A stretch of DNA of 64,000 nt from Cynocephalus volans (lineage: Eukaryota; Chordata; Mammalia; Dermoptera; Cynocephalidae). Location of the stretch: positions 81,228,501 through 81,292,500 of the forward strand of contig NC_084467.1 of NCBI RefSeq assembly GCF_027409185.1, given 5' to 3'. Position 1 is the stretch's first letter, and every line of letters begins with the position of its first letter. This document shows positions 32,590 through 44,514 of this stretch, piece after piece. The translations under genes and the position numbers were made by a program. The notes under the pieces are model-generated. The model worked only from the letters and a program-made list of their open reading frames with translations, did not search any database and had not been told where the DNA came from.

Positions 32590-32805
32590 TGAGGTATAAT
32601 TTAAATACACACAGTAAAAAGTGCATAAATCTTAAGAGTACAGTTTGGTTAATTTTTACATAGATGTCTGAGGGTACTTTTAAAAGTTCATGGAAAAATA
32701 TAATTAAAATAACACAAATCTTTCCACAAACTTTTTGAAGTACCCCTGTATACTCAAGTCAAGATCTAGAATATGTCCAGCACCCCAGGTGCTTTATTGA
32801 ATTTG
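32590..32805 (-). repeat. Old L1 fragment, antisense, host of nested insertions
   Basis: Antisense L1M 3' words such as GAGGTATAATTTAAATACAC and TCAAGATCTAGAATATGTCC. It is split by a mariner MITE at 32668-32751 and preceded by the L1 stub. Confidence 0.6.
32668..32751. mobile_element. Mariner-like palindromic MITE, copy 2
   Basis: Ends GAGGGTACTTTTAAAAGTTC and ACTTTTTGAAGTACCCC form an inverted repeat of about 25 bp around an A/T-rich centre. Confidence 0.75.
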
Positions 32806-32806
32806 T

Positions 32807-32900
32807 GTTTTTTTTAATCTGGCCAGTACAGGAATGCAAACCCTTGACCTTGGTGTTACCAGCACCATGTTGTAACCAAGTGAGCTAACTGGCCAGGCCT
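32807..32900 (-). mobile_element. tRNA-Ile-derived SINE (CYN-like), antisense
   Basis: The minus strand reads GGCCTGGCCAGTTAGCTCAC, then the variant GGTGCTGGTAACACCAAGGT and a tail of As (T-run 32807-32815). The A box TTAGCTCACTTGG is clear. Confidence 0.8.
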
Positions 32901-33183
32901 ATATTTGCATTTTTTAAATCAGTTTGCTTAAAGCGGAAGACCATTACTGAGCTCTGGTTAAAAATTGGCTTAGGAGCTACAAAAATCCAGGCCACTGACC
33001 CTGGCTTGCAGAGTTAGGTAAAGTGAGCCTCCCATGTGCCAACTCACATCCAGGATGCCACTCCATCGTCTTGCCTTGGAGACTGTCCGAATTGCCAAAT
33101 ATAATGGCCTGACACAAGTCCTTCCACAAGTTCATAGCAAACAAGGTTTTTATTGTTTTTGTTTTGTTTTGTTTGTGGAAAAT

Positions 33184-33208
33184 GTCAAACACACACACAC
33201 ACACACAC
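33184..33208. repeat. (CA)n microsatellite
   Basis: ACAC repeat directly left of a mariner MITE. A second imperfect CA-rich tract lies at about 33412-33470. Confidence 0.85.
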
Positions 33209-33215
33209 GCATACA

Positions 33216-33407
33216 TGAAGGTACTTCAAAAAGTTCATAAAAAGTTAGAATTAGAAGGCTGGTGCATTAGCTCACTTGGTTAGAGCCTGGTGTTGGTAGC
33301 ACAAAGGTCTAAGAGTTCAGATCCCCTACTAGCCAGCCACCAAAAAAAAAAAAGTTGGAATTAGAAGATAATATGAACCTTTCCATGAACTTTTCAGAGT
33401 ACCTGCA
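33216..33407. mobile_element. Mariner-like palindromic MITE, copy 3, split by a SINE
   Basis: Ends TGAAGGTACTTCAAAAAGTT and AACTTTTCAGAGTACCTGCA. The SINE at 33258-33350 interrupts it, so the MITE is older than that SINE. Confidence 0.8.
33258..33350 (+). mobile_element. tRNA-Ile-derived SINE (CYN-like) inside a MITE
   Basis: GCTGGTGCATTAGCTCACTT, TGTTGGTAGCACAAAGGTCT and CCCCTACTAGCCAGCCACC, then an A tail. It is flanked by AAAGTTAGAATTAGAAG (33241-33257) and AAAGTTGGAATTAGAAG (33351-33367), one mismatch in 17. Confidence 0.88.
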
Positions 33408-33764
33408 TGCATACACACACACGCATACACACACATGCATACACACACACGCACAAACACACACATATATGTGTGAGAGAGAATAATAAAACACATCCCA
33501 CGTACCTGTCACCCAGCATCAAAAGTAAATCCATGGCTAAACTTGTTTCATTTATTTCTCCACACACTGCTCTCCTCCTCCACCAGACTACATTGAAGCA
33601 AACTCAAATATCTTATCATTTCTTCTGAAAATATTTCACAATATCTCTATAAAAAATAAGGACTGTTCTTAGCAATGGCTTTGAAGCAAAGAACAATCAC
33701 AGAAAATCTTTAATTTTATAAGCATTGGGTGGTCATTCCAGAGTTTGAAGGTTTTTCTTATTCA

Positions 33765-34350
33765 CTCATTCATTTATTCAAATTCACAAATAAAAATGGT
33801 ATATATTTATGGTGTACAACATAATGTTTTGAAATATGTACACATTGTGGAATGGTTAAATTGAGCTAGTTAACATATGCATTACCTCACATACGTATCA
33901 TTATTTTGTGATGAGAACACTTAAAAATCTACTCTTAGCAACTTTCAAGTATACAATATATTACTATTAACTACAATCACCATGATGTACAATAGATCTC
34001 TTGAACTTATTATTCCTGTCTAACTGATATTTTGTATCCTTTGACCAACATCTCCCCAATGCACTGCTCAACCCCACCCCCAGTAACCACCATTCTGCCT
34101 TCTGCTTCTACAACCCCCATTTTTAGTTTCCACATATAAACAAGAGCATGTGGTATTTATCTTTCTTTTTTTTTTTTTGTCGTTTTTTTTTTTTTTTCGT
34201 GACCGGCACTCAGCCAGTGAGTGCACCGGTCAGTCCTATATAGGATCCGAACCCGCGGCGGGAGCGTCGCCGCGCTGCTAGCGCAGCACTCTACCATGTG
34301 CGCCACGGGCTCGGCCCATTTATCTTTCTATGCCTGGATTATTTCACTTA
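33765..34350 (-). repeat. L1M 3' end, antisense, split by a SINE
   Basis: Classic antisense L1M words: GTATATATTTATGGTGTACA, GAAATATGTACACATTGTGG, ACTATTAACTACAATCACCA and AGTAACCACCATTCTGCCTT. A SINE interrupts it at 34167-34317. Confidence 0.85.
34167..34317 (-). mobile_element. CYN-like tRNA SINE with CArG box, antisense
   Basis: The minus strand starts GGGCCGAGCCCGTGGCGCAC and contains GGGTTCGGATCC, CCTATATAGG (34235-34244) and the stem GACCGGTGCACTCACTGG. The T-rich left end is the A tail. It is flanked by ATTTATCTTTCT at 34155-34166 and 34318-34329. Confidence 0.92.
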
Positions 34351-35040
34351 TGGTTTTTCATCACTAATCCTACTGAGGTTTTTCGAGGGCTACTCAGCAG
34401 CCCTTGACAAATCATTTACTAGGAAGGTGATACACTCATTTGTGGTGAAAACTGGTTATAAGTTTTCCACATCCAAAGCAGTTTATTTAAAATTCAGCTA
34501 ATGATAAATCACCAAGTATCTGAAAGTAGTCAGCTACCTCACTTTTCTCAGTGCCCTGACCACCTTAATCTATCTCCAGGTATAACAGCCATAGGTCAGG
34601 GCCTTAGTTAAACCACAGAAAAGATAATTCTACATGTAATTCATAGTATTCATTCTAAAGATGGTAAGAAGTATAATGGAAATAATAGATGTTACAACTG
34701 CAATCTATGGAGCTGTTCCTCAGATTAGGGAGGAATATTTCCCTGAAATGTATTCAGTACCACAAGTTTCCATTTAGAATGAATATAAGTTTTCAGTTTA
34801 AATTAGCTCACCTGTTTCCAAAAGCATGTTTTATATGTTCTTCTGGTCTAGGAATTACACCATTAGTAATATATCATACAGAAATAAAGATAGGTTTTAC
34901 AATTTACCTCAAGTAGGTTCATGGCAATAATAGGAGACAAATGTCCAAGAATGGAACATAGATTAAATAAATTAAAGAATGTTCTTATGATGTACTGCCA
35001 TTAAAATATACAGAAAAAGGTAAATTAAAAAACAGGTCAC
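34351..35040. other. Non-genic AT-rich sequence
   Basis: No gene or clear repeat assigned. Confidence 0.4.
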
Positions 35041-35700
35041 ATAATCTGTACATGTATTTCCAATTTCAAAAATAAACAACTAAATAAATCAATCAAAAAG
35101 GAAAACAGGAGAGAGAAGACAGAAAAATTAGAGAAGTAATCCAGGAGCCCCAATATTCCACTAATAGAATGAGAGAGAAGGTTATCAAAAAATAAGAAAA
35201 ATGTTTCCTAAACTAAAGGATATAAGTCTCCATATTGAAAGGATCCAGTGAGGGCCCAAAATAATGAATGAAAACAGTCCCCATATTAAGGGACATCATT
35301 GTGAAATTTCAGAACCCCAAAGATATTGGGGGACACTGGGCAGACTCTGCTATGCTACTCAAACTATCAGTCAAACAGAATAAAAACATTTTCAGGCTAG
35401 CAACATTTCATAACTTTTAACTCCTATGCACCTTCCTCTGAAGGCAGCTGAAAGATGTAGCATAATTAAGCTGTTAGGGTAAATATAGAGAAAAGCATGT
35501 GATTCAGGAAATAGGGATATAAGAGTGAGGTGAAGGAGATTCCCAGGATGACGGCAAGGGGAGGGAAGGTAGAGTGAAGCAGGAAGATGAAACTGAGATG
35601 ATCTGACAGATTTAACTGTGGAAAATTGTATTGAGAATTAATGTAGGGTTTTGTAAAACTAAGCAAATAAAAAATAAAAATGATTGGTAACTCTAAGAAA
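35040..35700 (+). repeat. HAL1/L1-like relic, sense
   Basis: CTAAAGGATATAAGTCTCCA, ATTGAAAGGATCCAGTGAGG, ACATCATTGTGAAATTTCAG and the following words match the ORF1-type part of HAL1/L1M. No open frame remains. Confidence 0.65.
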
Positions 35701-35934
35701 AATTTGTACAAGACACGTTGGGGAGATCAGTAGAGCAGAGAAATAGAAGTAACTTGATTCTTTTGTCAACCCCCCAAAGTTACAAAGAATTTTGAAACTG
35801 CCATAATTTTCCACTTCTTATTATGTAACTTTTGAGTTGGGTTTTCAGTTACTTGCAGCTGAAAGCATTCTAACACATCCTGATCACATTTCAAAAGAGG
35901 AATAAGCTGAACAAACTGAACCTAGAACTTGGAT

Positions 35935-36105
35935 TTATGATGAAGATGAGAAAAATTTCATCACTTACTAGCTATATATCCTTGGGCAAGTTACTTAAGT
36001 TCTCTGTTCCTTAATTTCCTCATCTGTAAGGTGAAGATAATTATATTGTTGTGAGAATTAAATGATTTAATATATAAAAGTACTTAGCTACACACAACAT
36101 GGTAT
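35935..36105 (+). repeat. MIR copy
   Basis: CTTACTAGCTATATATCCTT, GGGCAAGTTACTTAAGTTCT and ATTTCCTCATCTGTAAGGTG are MIR words. Confidence 0.75.
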
Positions 36106-36114
36106 CCTAGATTA

Positions 36115-36355
36115 GAGCCTGGAACAGAAAAACAAAACAAAACAAAAAAACCATTAGTGGAAAAACTGGTAGAATTGAATAAAGTCTGTAGTTTAGTTAA
36201 TACTATTGTACCATCATTAATTTCTTAGTGTTGACAAATTTACCATGGTTATATTAGAGGAAGCTGGGTGAAGGGTATTTGGGAACTCTCTGTACTGCCT
36301 TTGCACTTTTTCTGTAATTCTAGAATTATTACAACAAAAAAGATTTATTTTTAAA
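36115..36355 (+). repeat. L1ME-type 3' UTR fragment, sense
   Basis: GTGAAGGGTATTTGGGAACT, CTGTACTGCCTTTGCACTTT and TTCTGTAATTCTAGAATTAT are typical of L1ME 3' ends. Confidence 0.7.
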
Positions 36356-37735
36356 AAATGTACTTGACCCCTACCTCTCATCATATACAAAATGGATCAT
36401 CAATCTAAACTTAAGGGCTAAAACTATAAAATTCCTAGAGAATACAAAGGAGTGAATCTTGGTGACCTTGAATTAGGCAGTGATTTCTGAGACATGACAT
36501 CAAACACACAGCAACCAAAGAAAAAATATAGATAAAATAAACTTCATCAAAATTGAAACTTTGTGCTTCAAAAAGGACACCATTAAGAAAGTAAGAAGAC
36601 AATTCATGGAATAGGAGAAAATATTTGCAAAATTTGCAAATCTTACTTCTGATAAGGGATTTATACACAGAATAGATGAGAACTCTTACAACTCAACAAT
36701 AAAAAGACAAATAACACAGCTTACATAATTGGCAAAAAAGTTAAGTAGACATTTCTCCAAAGAAGATATACAAAGGGTTAATAAGCACATGAAAAGATAC
36801 TCAATGTCATTAGTCATTAGGGAAATGCAAATTAAAACCACAATGAGATACCCATGCACACCCACTGGGATGGTTAAAATTTTAAAAAGATAATAAATGT
36901 TTAGCCTGATTTAATCATACCACATTGTAAACATATATCAAAACATCACATTGTATCTCATAAATACATACAATTATTATGCCTATTAAAAATGAAATGA
37001 AATAATAATAAAAAGAAACAAAACAAAAAGTAAGTGTTAATGAGGATGTGTAGAAATTGGAACCCTCATCATACACTGCTGGTGGAATTGTAAAATACTG
37101 CAGACACTTAAAGCAGTTTGGCAATTCCTCAAAATGTTAAACATAAACTTATCACATGGCCCAGAAATTCCACTCCTAAATATATATTCAAGAGAATTGA
37201 AAACCTATGTCCACACAAAACCATGTACATAAATGTTCATAGCAGCATCATTCATAATAGCAAAGAAATGATAGCAACCCAAATGTTCATTAACTGATGA
37301 ACAGATAAAATGTGGTATATGCATACAACAGAATATTATTCAGCAAATAAAAAAAACACAAAAAACAAAGTAATGAAGTACTAATACATGCTCCAACATG
37401 AATAAGCCTCAAAAACATTATATTGAGTGAAGCACACACAGAAAGCCACATATCGTATGATTCCATTTATATGAAATCTCAGAATAGGCAAATTCATAGA
37501 AATAGAAAGTAGTTTAGTAATTGCCAGGGCTTGGCAGGAGGGAAAGGAGAGTTACTGTTAATGGGTATGAGGTTTATTTTTGGGGGGTGATGAAAATATT
37601 CTGAAATTAGATAGTAGTGACGGTTGCAGAACTCTGTTATACTAAAAACTATGTAATTGTACACTTTCTTCAGGCTGAATTTTATGGTGTGTGAATTGTA
37701 CTGTAATAAAATATTATTTTAAAAATATACTTAGA
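36356..37735 (+). mobile_element. L1M relic (ORF2 3' part and 3' UTR), sense
   Basis: Recognisable ORF2 C-terminal words such as CATAATAGCAAAGAAATGAT, ATGTTCATTAACTGATGAAC and AATATTATTCAGCAAATAAA, ending near CTGTAATAAAATATTATT. It is degraded with many stops. Confidence 0.85.
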
Positions 37736-37744
37736 GTAGTTGTT

Positions 37745-38110
37745 GGTACAGAATAAGTACTACCTTCCAAATATTCACTGCTTCTCCCTAGGGGCATCTT
37801 AGTCATGCGACTTACCTTAGCCAATAAAATGAGCCTGGAAGAGATGTACATGACTTCCCAGCAAGAATTTTGGGGGCCGGCATGTGGTTCACCATATATC
37901 TCTTTTCCTTCTGCCATAACAATCAGCAATTTCCAAAACAGAAGTGACTACATTAGCCTGGGTTCCAGAGAAAAAACAATGTAGAGCAGAGCAGTAGCCA
38001 ACTTTTGATGGACATGTAGCATAAGTAAGAAACAATGTTGTAAGACACTGAGATTTTAGGGTGTTTGCTACCACAGCATAATCCAGACTATTCTGACTGA
38101 TACAGGATGT
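37745..38110 (+). repeat. Second copy of the old unclassified repeat seen at 540-1165
   Basis: Shares the CCAATAAAATGAGCCTGGAA-type centre and the ACACTGAGATTTTAGGG, then ACTGATACAGG terminus. Probably LTR-derived. Confidence 0.5.
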
Positions 38111-38369
38111 TATTCTTATACAATAATAATAATAACTATATTATTATTACCATCAGTAATAGAAATCAGGAAATAGAGATTGTTGAGCCATCACCTCAAA
38201 CAATACATATGTGAAAACACCATGTAGACAGTGGAACTATAACTGCAGCACAGATGAGAAGTCAACTCAGAAGAAACACTCAAATCAATAACTATTTACT
38301 GAGTGGCCTGTACTGGTCCTGGGGAATTCAGAGATACAATGTACAATCTCTCTTTTTTAAGGAACTCAG

Positions 38370-38440
38370 CTAGTAGTAGCAGCTAACATTAATTGAACAC
38401 TTACTATGTGCCAAGCCCTTTTGGGCTCCAGCACATGCAT
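38370..38440 (+). repeat. L2 3' fragment
   Basis: AATTGAACACTTACTATGTG, CCAAGCCCTTTTGGGCTCCA is the usual L2 3' motif. The flanks (38110-38370 and 38440-40245) show no gene or clear repeat. Confidence 0.65.
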
Positions 38441-40245
38441 TGTCTCCAGTCCCACCAAAGAGCAGTTTGGTGATGAACAAGAAGCTTCTCCAATTTTGAC
38501 CCACAAATAAACAATTCTATTTTAGAGAAATTAGTGAAGCAAATGAAAGGTTGTGGGATACGTTTAAAATAGCTACAGAGTGCCAGGGGCTGTGAGCCAG
38601 ACCAAACAACACACCTTCCCACACACACCCCACTTGGGCCTGTGATTACTCAAATCCCAGCACTGGCCCAGGGAGCTGCCCACCAGGAATATCCCTCTAA
38701 AAAGCACAACTAGAAGGCAGTTTGCCAGAAAAGGGCAGAATTGGACCTGACTTTAGCCTTTGAGTTGACTGACTTAACTGGGGGGAGATGCATGAAGTTT
38801 TTCTTTAAATTTGTGCTTAACATCATGACTCTCCTCTCTGGTTTTCCACCACCTTACCTGGCAGTTTGCTTTTGCAGTTGTGGCAATAGCTCAGCTGGGC
38901 TGAGGGGGTGAGGGAGAAGGATGTGGCTCAGAGACTCCTCTAGGACAAGCAGCCGAAGCCTGACCATGGGTTTATGTGGTGGTTAAGAAGCTTCAGAGAT
39001 GAACATTTATTCATATACCAAAGATTTTTTAACTCTCTTTATAAAAAACAAAATGTGGTTGGTCCAATCCTGTGCTCCAGTGACAGAAGCTGGACCTCAA
39101 GACATACAAAACAGAAGGGACAATGCAGGCCAGTGGGGAATAAGATGTCTCTTCCACCGTCAGGGAAGATTCATCCTGGTTGGGACTAGGCAGGTCCACA
39201 CACAATTGTGCCTTGAATGGAAGAGTATGGCAAGCACCAAGGAGAGGCATCTGGTCCAGTCCTGGGATGGGAAGAGCAGAGGTGACACCAGAGACCAGGA
39301 GAGCCTCTGCTGGAGAGGAAGAAAAGCCCCGTGGTGGGGAGAAGAGACGAGGTTTAGGGAATGGTGACTTGACTGCCTGTTCTGCTCTGGCCCACTGTGG
39401 AGGGCTGTGCACAATGACTGCCTGTCTCTGCCCCCACCCCCCCACCCCCTTGAAGCAGAGGCAGGGAACAGTTAGGAGCTCCCAGGTGCATCTCAACTGC
39501 CACAGCATCGCTCAGCCTTGGAGTCTCTCATGTATGGAGTATGCATTTCCTTTAAAAAAAAAAAAAATCAGAGAAACATTTTTAAAGTTAACTAGTTTCT
39601 TTCCACCTAACCCTGCTCTCTCCTCTTACTGAGGACAGCCTCAGAGAAGACCCTATAGTGGCCAGCCCTGGGCAACAAGGAAATGAGGACACGGTGCTTT
39701 CTGATCTTACTGTGGACACAGCAGCAGCTACCTTCTGAGTCAATTCATTAGGATTTAAAAAGGTTCTCTGGGCCTAACTCCCCCCCTCCCCCCAACACAC
39801 AGCCCTCCACTGGTTTAAGATGCTGCATTTCCAGACATTCTTGGTAAAACCCGGAGTGCAGGAGAGATGTAGCTATAGACCCAATCAGGTGACACTAGCA
39901 CCTATTGAGTAGGTCATAGGACAGGAGAATGGGGTATAGTACGTAAGAGTTGTGGTAGGGTTATGAGCCTCGCCTTGGTACACAGGATGGTGATTTTGGA
40001 TGGGCAGGGAGGGGGAAGGGATAGGAGAGAGGTCCCTCCCATAAGTTGGATGTAATCTCTCAATTCCCACAGCATTGCATGTGTACCCCTATATCTCTTA
40101 TCCTACCTGTGAGGAGAGGAGCTGGTCTGGCTCATCTTTGCCTCAACAGTGCCTGGTCTATACCTTGTGCCAAAGCGGTATTCAGTATTAGAGGACTCGA
40201 GCTAGGCTGGCTGTATTGGAATTCTGGGTTTTCCACTAACATTTG
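38440..40245. other. Non-genic sequence, mostly unique
   Basis: Moderate GC with poly(A) and poly(C) patches (39552-39566 and around 39428-39450). Overlapping open frames on both strands at 38999-39632 are not supported by any family resemblance. Confidence 0.4.
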
Positions 40246-40246
40246 T

Positions 40247-40326
40247 ATGAGGGCACTTCAAAAAGTTTATGGAAAGAGTCGTATTTTTTAATTCTATTTT
40301 TCCACGAACCCCTTTGAAATACCCTA
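40247..40326. mobile_element. Mariner-like palindromic MITE, copy 4
   Basis: GAGGGCACTTCAAAAAGTTT at the left and CGAACCCCTTTGAAATACCC at the right form a degenerate inverted repeat. The TATGA left flank fits a TA target. Confidence 0.7.
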
Positions 40327-40379
40327 TTTCACAGACTTCCCCGTTTGAATAGTGAAGAAACTGAGATAAAGTGACTTAT

Positions 40380-40560
40380 TCAATTATTCATTCATTCAAC
40401 AAATATTGAGAGCCAAGGCACATTTGTGCATACTGGGGATAGAGATAAAAATCTCTGCACTCATAAAGCTTGCATTCTAGTGTGAGGAGAAAAACAATAG
40501 ACAAATGAAGACGTCAAATGTGCAGGACATCAGACTGTAATCAGTGCTATGGAGAAAAGT
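40380..40560 (+). repeat. L2 fragment
   Basis: CATTCATTCAACAAATATTG, ATACTGGGGATAGAGATAAA and CTTGCATTCTAGTGTGAGGA are the L2 3' pattern. 40560-40960 shows nothing clear. Confidence 0.7.
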
Positions 40561-40959
40561 AAAGCTTGACTTCTCATAGGCTTTTTAAAAGGAAGAGTCT
40601 GAAAAGCACTCCTGTGCAGGTGATACTTGAGCAGAGGCCTGAAGGAGGTAGGAAGCCAGCCTCATGGTATCTGGCAGACGACCATTCCAGGAAGGGCAAG
40701 GCCCTGGCTGCGAGTCTGGTGTGTACAAGGAACAGCAAGGTGGCCATGAACTTCTGTGATTTATCCAGGTTTACTCAACACAGAGCTCGAGTTCCAGTCT
40801 AATGTCAGAATTCTACACCTATTTTTTTTTTTTAATTTCATGAGCACTGTAAGTTTTATAACTCTTCAGGATTTACTTTTTCCTCTTCTATATATCTTTA
40901 TTTGAATATCTTTAATTTATAAGCCAACTCTAAGTTCGTAACATGCCTGTTTTTTGTTT

Positions 40960-41640
40960 GTTTTACCATTATAACCATTTTTAAGTGTATAATTCAGTGG
41001 CATTAAGCACAGTGTTGTGAAACCATCACCACTATCCATTTCCAGAACTTTTTCATCACTCCAAACAGAAGCTTTGTATAACCCCCATCCCCTGGTAACA
41101 TCTGCTCAATTTTTCTCTATAAATTTGCCTATTCTAGGTATCTCATATAAGTGGAACCATTCTGTGTGTCTGATTTATTTCACTCAGCACAATGTTTCCA
41201 AGGTTAATCCATATTGTAGCATGTATTGGAATTTCATTCCTTCATATGGCTAAATAACATTCCATTATATGTACATACATTTTATTTACCCATTCATCTG
41301 TTGATAGTCATATGGGTTATTTCTACCTTTTGGTTATTGTGAATCACCAAACAATTGTGCACAAGTATCTGAGTCCCTGCTTTGAGTATATATCTAAAAA
41401 TGGAACTGCTGGGCCATATGGTATTTCTATGGTTAACTGTTTTGAGGAACCACCAAACTGTTTTCCATAGTGGCTGCACCATTTTACATTCCCAGCAGCA
41501 ATGCACAAGGGTTCCAATTTTTCTACACCCTTGTCAACCCTCGTTATTTTCCTTTCTTAACAGCTGTCCTAATAGGTGTGAAGTGGTGCTTTACTGTGGT
41601 TCAGTTTTTACTTTTATTCACTGACTACTAGAAATAGTCA
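40960..41640 (-). repeat. L1M 3' end, antisense
   Basis: AAGTGTATAATTCAGTGGCA, GAACTTTTTCATCACTCCAA, CATATAAGTGGAACCATTCT and CTGCTGGGCCATATGGTATT: typical antisense L1M 3' order. Confidence 0.85.
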
Positions 41641-41724
41641 AATTTGTGACTCATCTTCAATAGGTATATATATTTTTATGTTTGGCCTTAGTGGCTCTGT
41701 TGCTTGATCCACTTCTAAATTTGT

Positions 41725-41956
41725 AGCAGTGGTTCTCAACCAGGGGTGATTTTCATTCTCCATCCTCCCTGCTACTGACATTTGGCAATGTCTGGGGACA
41801 TTTCGGGTTGTAGAACTGAAGGAGGGCATCTATTGGCATCTGGTGGGTATAGGCCAGGATGCTGTTAAATATCCTATAACGCACAGGATAGCCTCCTATA
41901 ACAAAAAATTATTCAGCCCCAAATATCAATGGTGTCAAGATGGAGAAACCTGGATT
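41725..41956 (+). mobile_element. MER5A hAT-Charlie MITE
   Basis: GCAGTGGTTCTCAACCAGGG, CATTTGGCAATGTCTGGGGA, AACGCACAGGATAGCCTCC and CAAAAAATTATTCAGCCCC match MER5A. Confidence 0.85.
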
Positions 41957-42143
41957 ATAGTTACCTTGTCATATTTCATATATCTTCATAAAATGCCATA
42001 AATCCTTTTGGAAAAAAAGCATAATATATAGTGAACTATTACTTCTGAACTAAATGACATTAACATTGTGATAAGATGAAGCCATAACTTTCCTTTTACA
42101 ATAGCCTCCATATGCATATCCAAGCTCTATATATTTGAATGTA

Positions 42144-42149
42144 TTTATT
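42144..42149 (-). terminator. EVI5: Candidate EVI5 distal polyadenylation signal
   Basis: TTTATT on the plus strand (AATAAA on minus), about 4.3 kb after the stop codon and just before the MER5A and L1 sequences that flank the UTR. Chosen by position only. Confidence 0.35.
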
Positions 42150-44196
42150 AAATTTGTTGCTAATTTAATAACCTAAAGTAGAATTTGAGATGAAAATATT
42201 GCCATCGATATCTTCACAAAATTACCGTTTTCCTGAAGGAAACAAATCTAGACATCTGGCCTTTCATTAAACTGAAAAATATTTACTGATTTCACATCAC
42301 GTACCTGACTCGCTGTTTGGCACTAAATATACATGTGTGAACCAGATGGATGTAGTCCCTGTACCCATGAAGCACAAACCTCAGTAATGATAATTTCATA
42401 TAAGGCCAAGCATTCTTTAACAATGTTTTGATGTCCCTTCTCTTTTAATGTTGAATAGTTTAAGGAAACAGAAATTCTTATAAAATGGAAAACTTTAATT
42501 GTTTAAAGCAAAGGCACAAGTAAACATTTCAGGTTATCATACAATGTTACAATTAAAAAATTCCGACAGTAAAATGAAATACATTATAACTTTGCATCTC
42601 TGTAGTATATGGAATGTATTATTCTGTCATCTCTTCTCTGGAGTGAAAACAAGGGATAGGTATATTAATGGATGTGATGTAAAAATTTGAGATTATAAAT
42701 AGCATTCACTCCACCTTTAACCAGAAATTTAAAATTCAATAGAATTAAAACTAATTGATTTAAAAACTTACTGTTTTGTTAATGATAGAGCAGCAGTAAC
42801 TTTCAAGCTAACTCATTGTTTTGAAAAGTAGATCACTGATTTCATGAAATGTTAGTTGTCAATGTCTGGTATTATACAATAATCAAACTGGTCACAAAAC
42901 AGCTTTACCAAGACACAACTCATAAACTTACTTTAATTCTGAATATTACAGTGCATTATGTAAAAGATAAATGAGAATGAGGAACCAAATGATTTCTTAT
43001 GGATGTCAGAAATAATATACTTAAAAATGTCTAGACCTTATTTTCAATCAAAGGCACTATCTGGAGATTAACAAGCTGCATCATGTTCAAAACTGAGAAA
43101 AAGTTTTTTTCTTCCAAAATAACTGGCCAGTAAGTTTGCATGTGATGTCTGAATTAGTCAGCAAACACTGACTGCCTATTATCTAGGCAAAAAAAAAAAA
43201 AAAGGAAAAGAAAAAAAATTGTGTATATTTACATCTATGACTTCCTTTTTCAGGAAGAAAAAGTTTACTATTAATTTTTTAAAAGGCTGAAGAATTTTCT
43301 TGCTCTAAAAGATCTGTTTGATTACCTCAGTGCAATTTCCATTTTATTCAGATCACCTCTAGTTTATACTCTTAGCATTTCAATCCAGGATAGCAATGGC
43401 ACCAGGAAGGTAACTATCCCAAGGGAGCTAGTTTTCCTATTGTGAGTCATTTCATTCATACATACTCTTCCCCCCACCCCACCAAATATTCCTGAATTCT
43501 AAGTGCTTAATTGAATAACATTTAAATGACACAAAAATATCAGTATTAAATAAAATCTATCAAGAGAACATTGTCCAAGACCTCAAAGTCTTGAACAACA
43601 TACTTATATTAATTTGAATGAAATGGAATCAAATCAGGGCATAGTATTCTATTGCATCCTAAACGCCAGGAAAATTTTTAAACTCTTTGAAAGTGTGTTT
43701 GAATCAAAGACCTTGAGTGAGAAGAATGCTGTTTCTAGTTTTCCCTTAACCAAATTACAAGCATTATCAATGGATAACACTTAATTCCTAACCAGAAACC
43801 GTTCTTAAAAAATTCTCTAAGAATATCTTTCCAAGTTTAGAATTCAAGCATGATTCTAGAAAGATGTTCTTATAATTAAGTCAAATTATAACATTTACTC
43901 AATGAAGCATATCCTAAAGGTCAATGATGCATGCTTTAAAGAACAGTGCTAGGATTCTGGAATTCTTTCCTTTCCTTCTCCTCCAAAGGTACACGTATCC
44001 TTCCAAATTTTCTATGGAATCAAAAGACTTCATCATATAAAATAACTACGACACTTTCCATTTTGAATAGTTCTGAGCATAAGATCCACCAGGAAATTTT
44101 ACATCTTCAAATCATTAGCTCAACAGCAAAAGCATATGATTTCATCTTCTATTGAGCCAAACTGAAGAAGTAAACCTACATTTTAGAACTTCTAGA

Positions 44197-44514
44197 TCAA
44201 GGGTTAGCAAACACATTCTGTAAAGGGCCAGACAGTAAATATTTTAGGCTATGTGAGTCATATGGTTTCTATCACAACTACTCAACTCTGCATTGTAGCA
44301 CAAAGCAGCGACAGACAACATGTAACTGGATAAGCACGGGTATGCTTCAGTAAAACTTTATTTAAAGACACTGAACTTTGAATTTCATATAATTTTCCTG
44401 TGACACAAAATATTATTCTTTTGAATTTTTCCCCCAACTATTTCAAAAAGTAAAAACCAGGCAGCTGACTAGAACTAACTTGTGGGCTGCAGTTTGCTGA
44501 CCCCTGGTCTAGAT
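44197..44514 (+). mobile_element. MER20-like hAT MITE in the EVI5 3' UTR
   Basis: GGGTTAGCAAACACATTCTG, TAAAGGGCCAGACAGTAAAT, ACAACTACTCAACTCTGCAT, TAAAACTTTATTTAAAG and CAGTTTGCTGACCCCTGG follow the MER20 order, with an AT-rich insertion near the middle. On the EVI5 strand it offers an AATAAA at 44362-44357. Confidence 0.75.

Noticed and set aside
38999-39632. Overlapping frames of 120-159 codons on both strands
   Set aside because: No motif, no CpG island or splice context, and the two strands are equally open.
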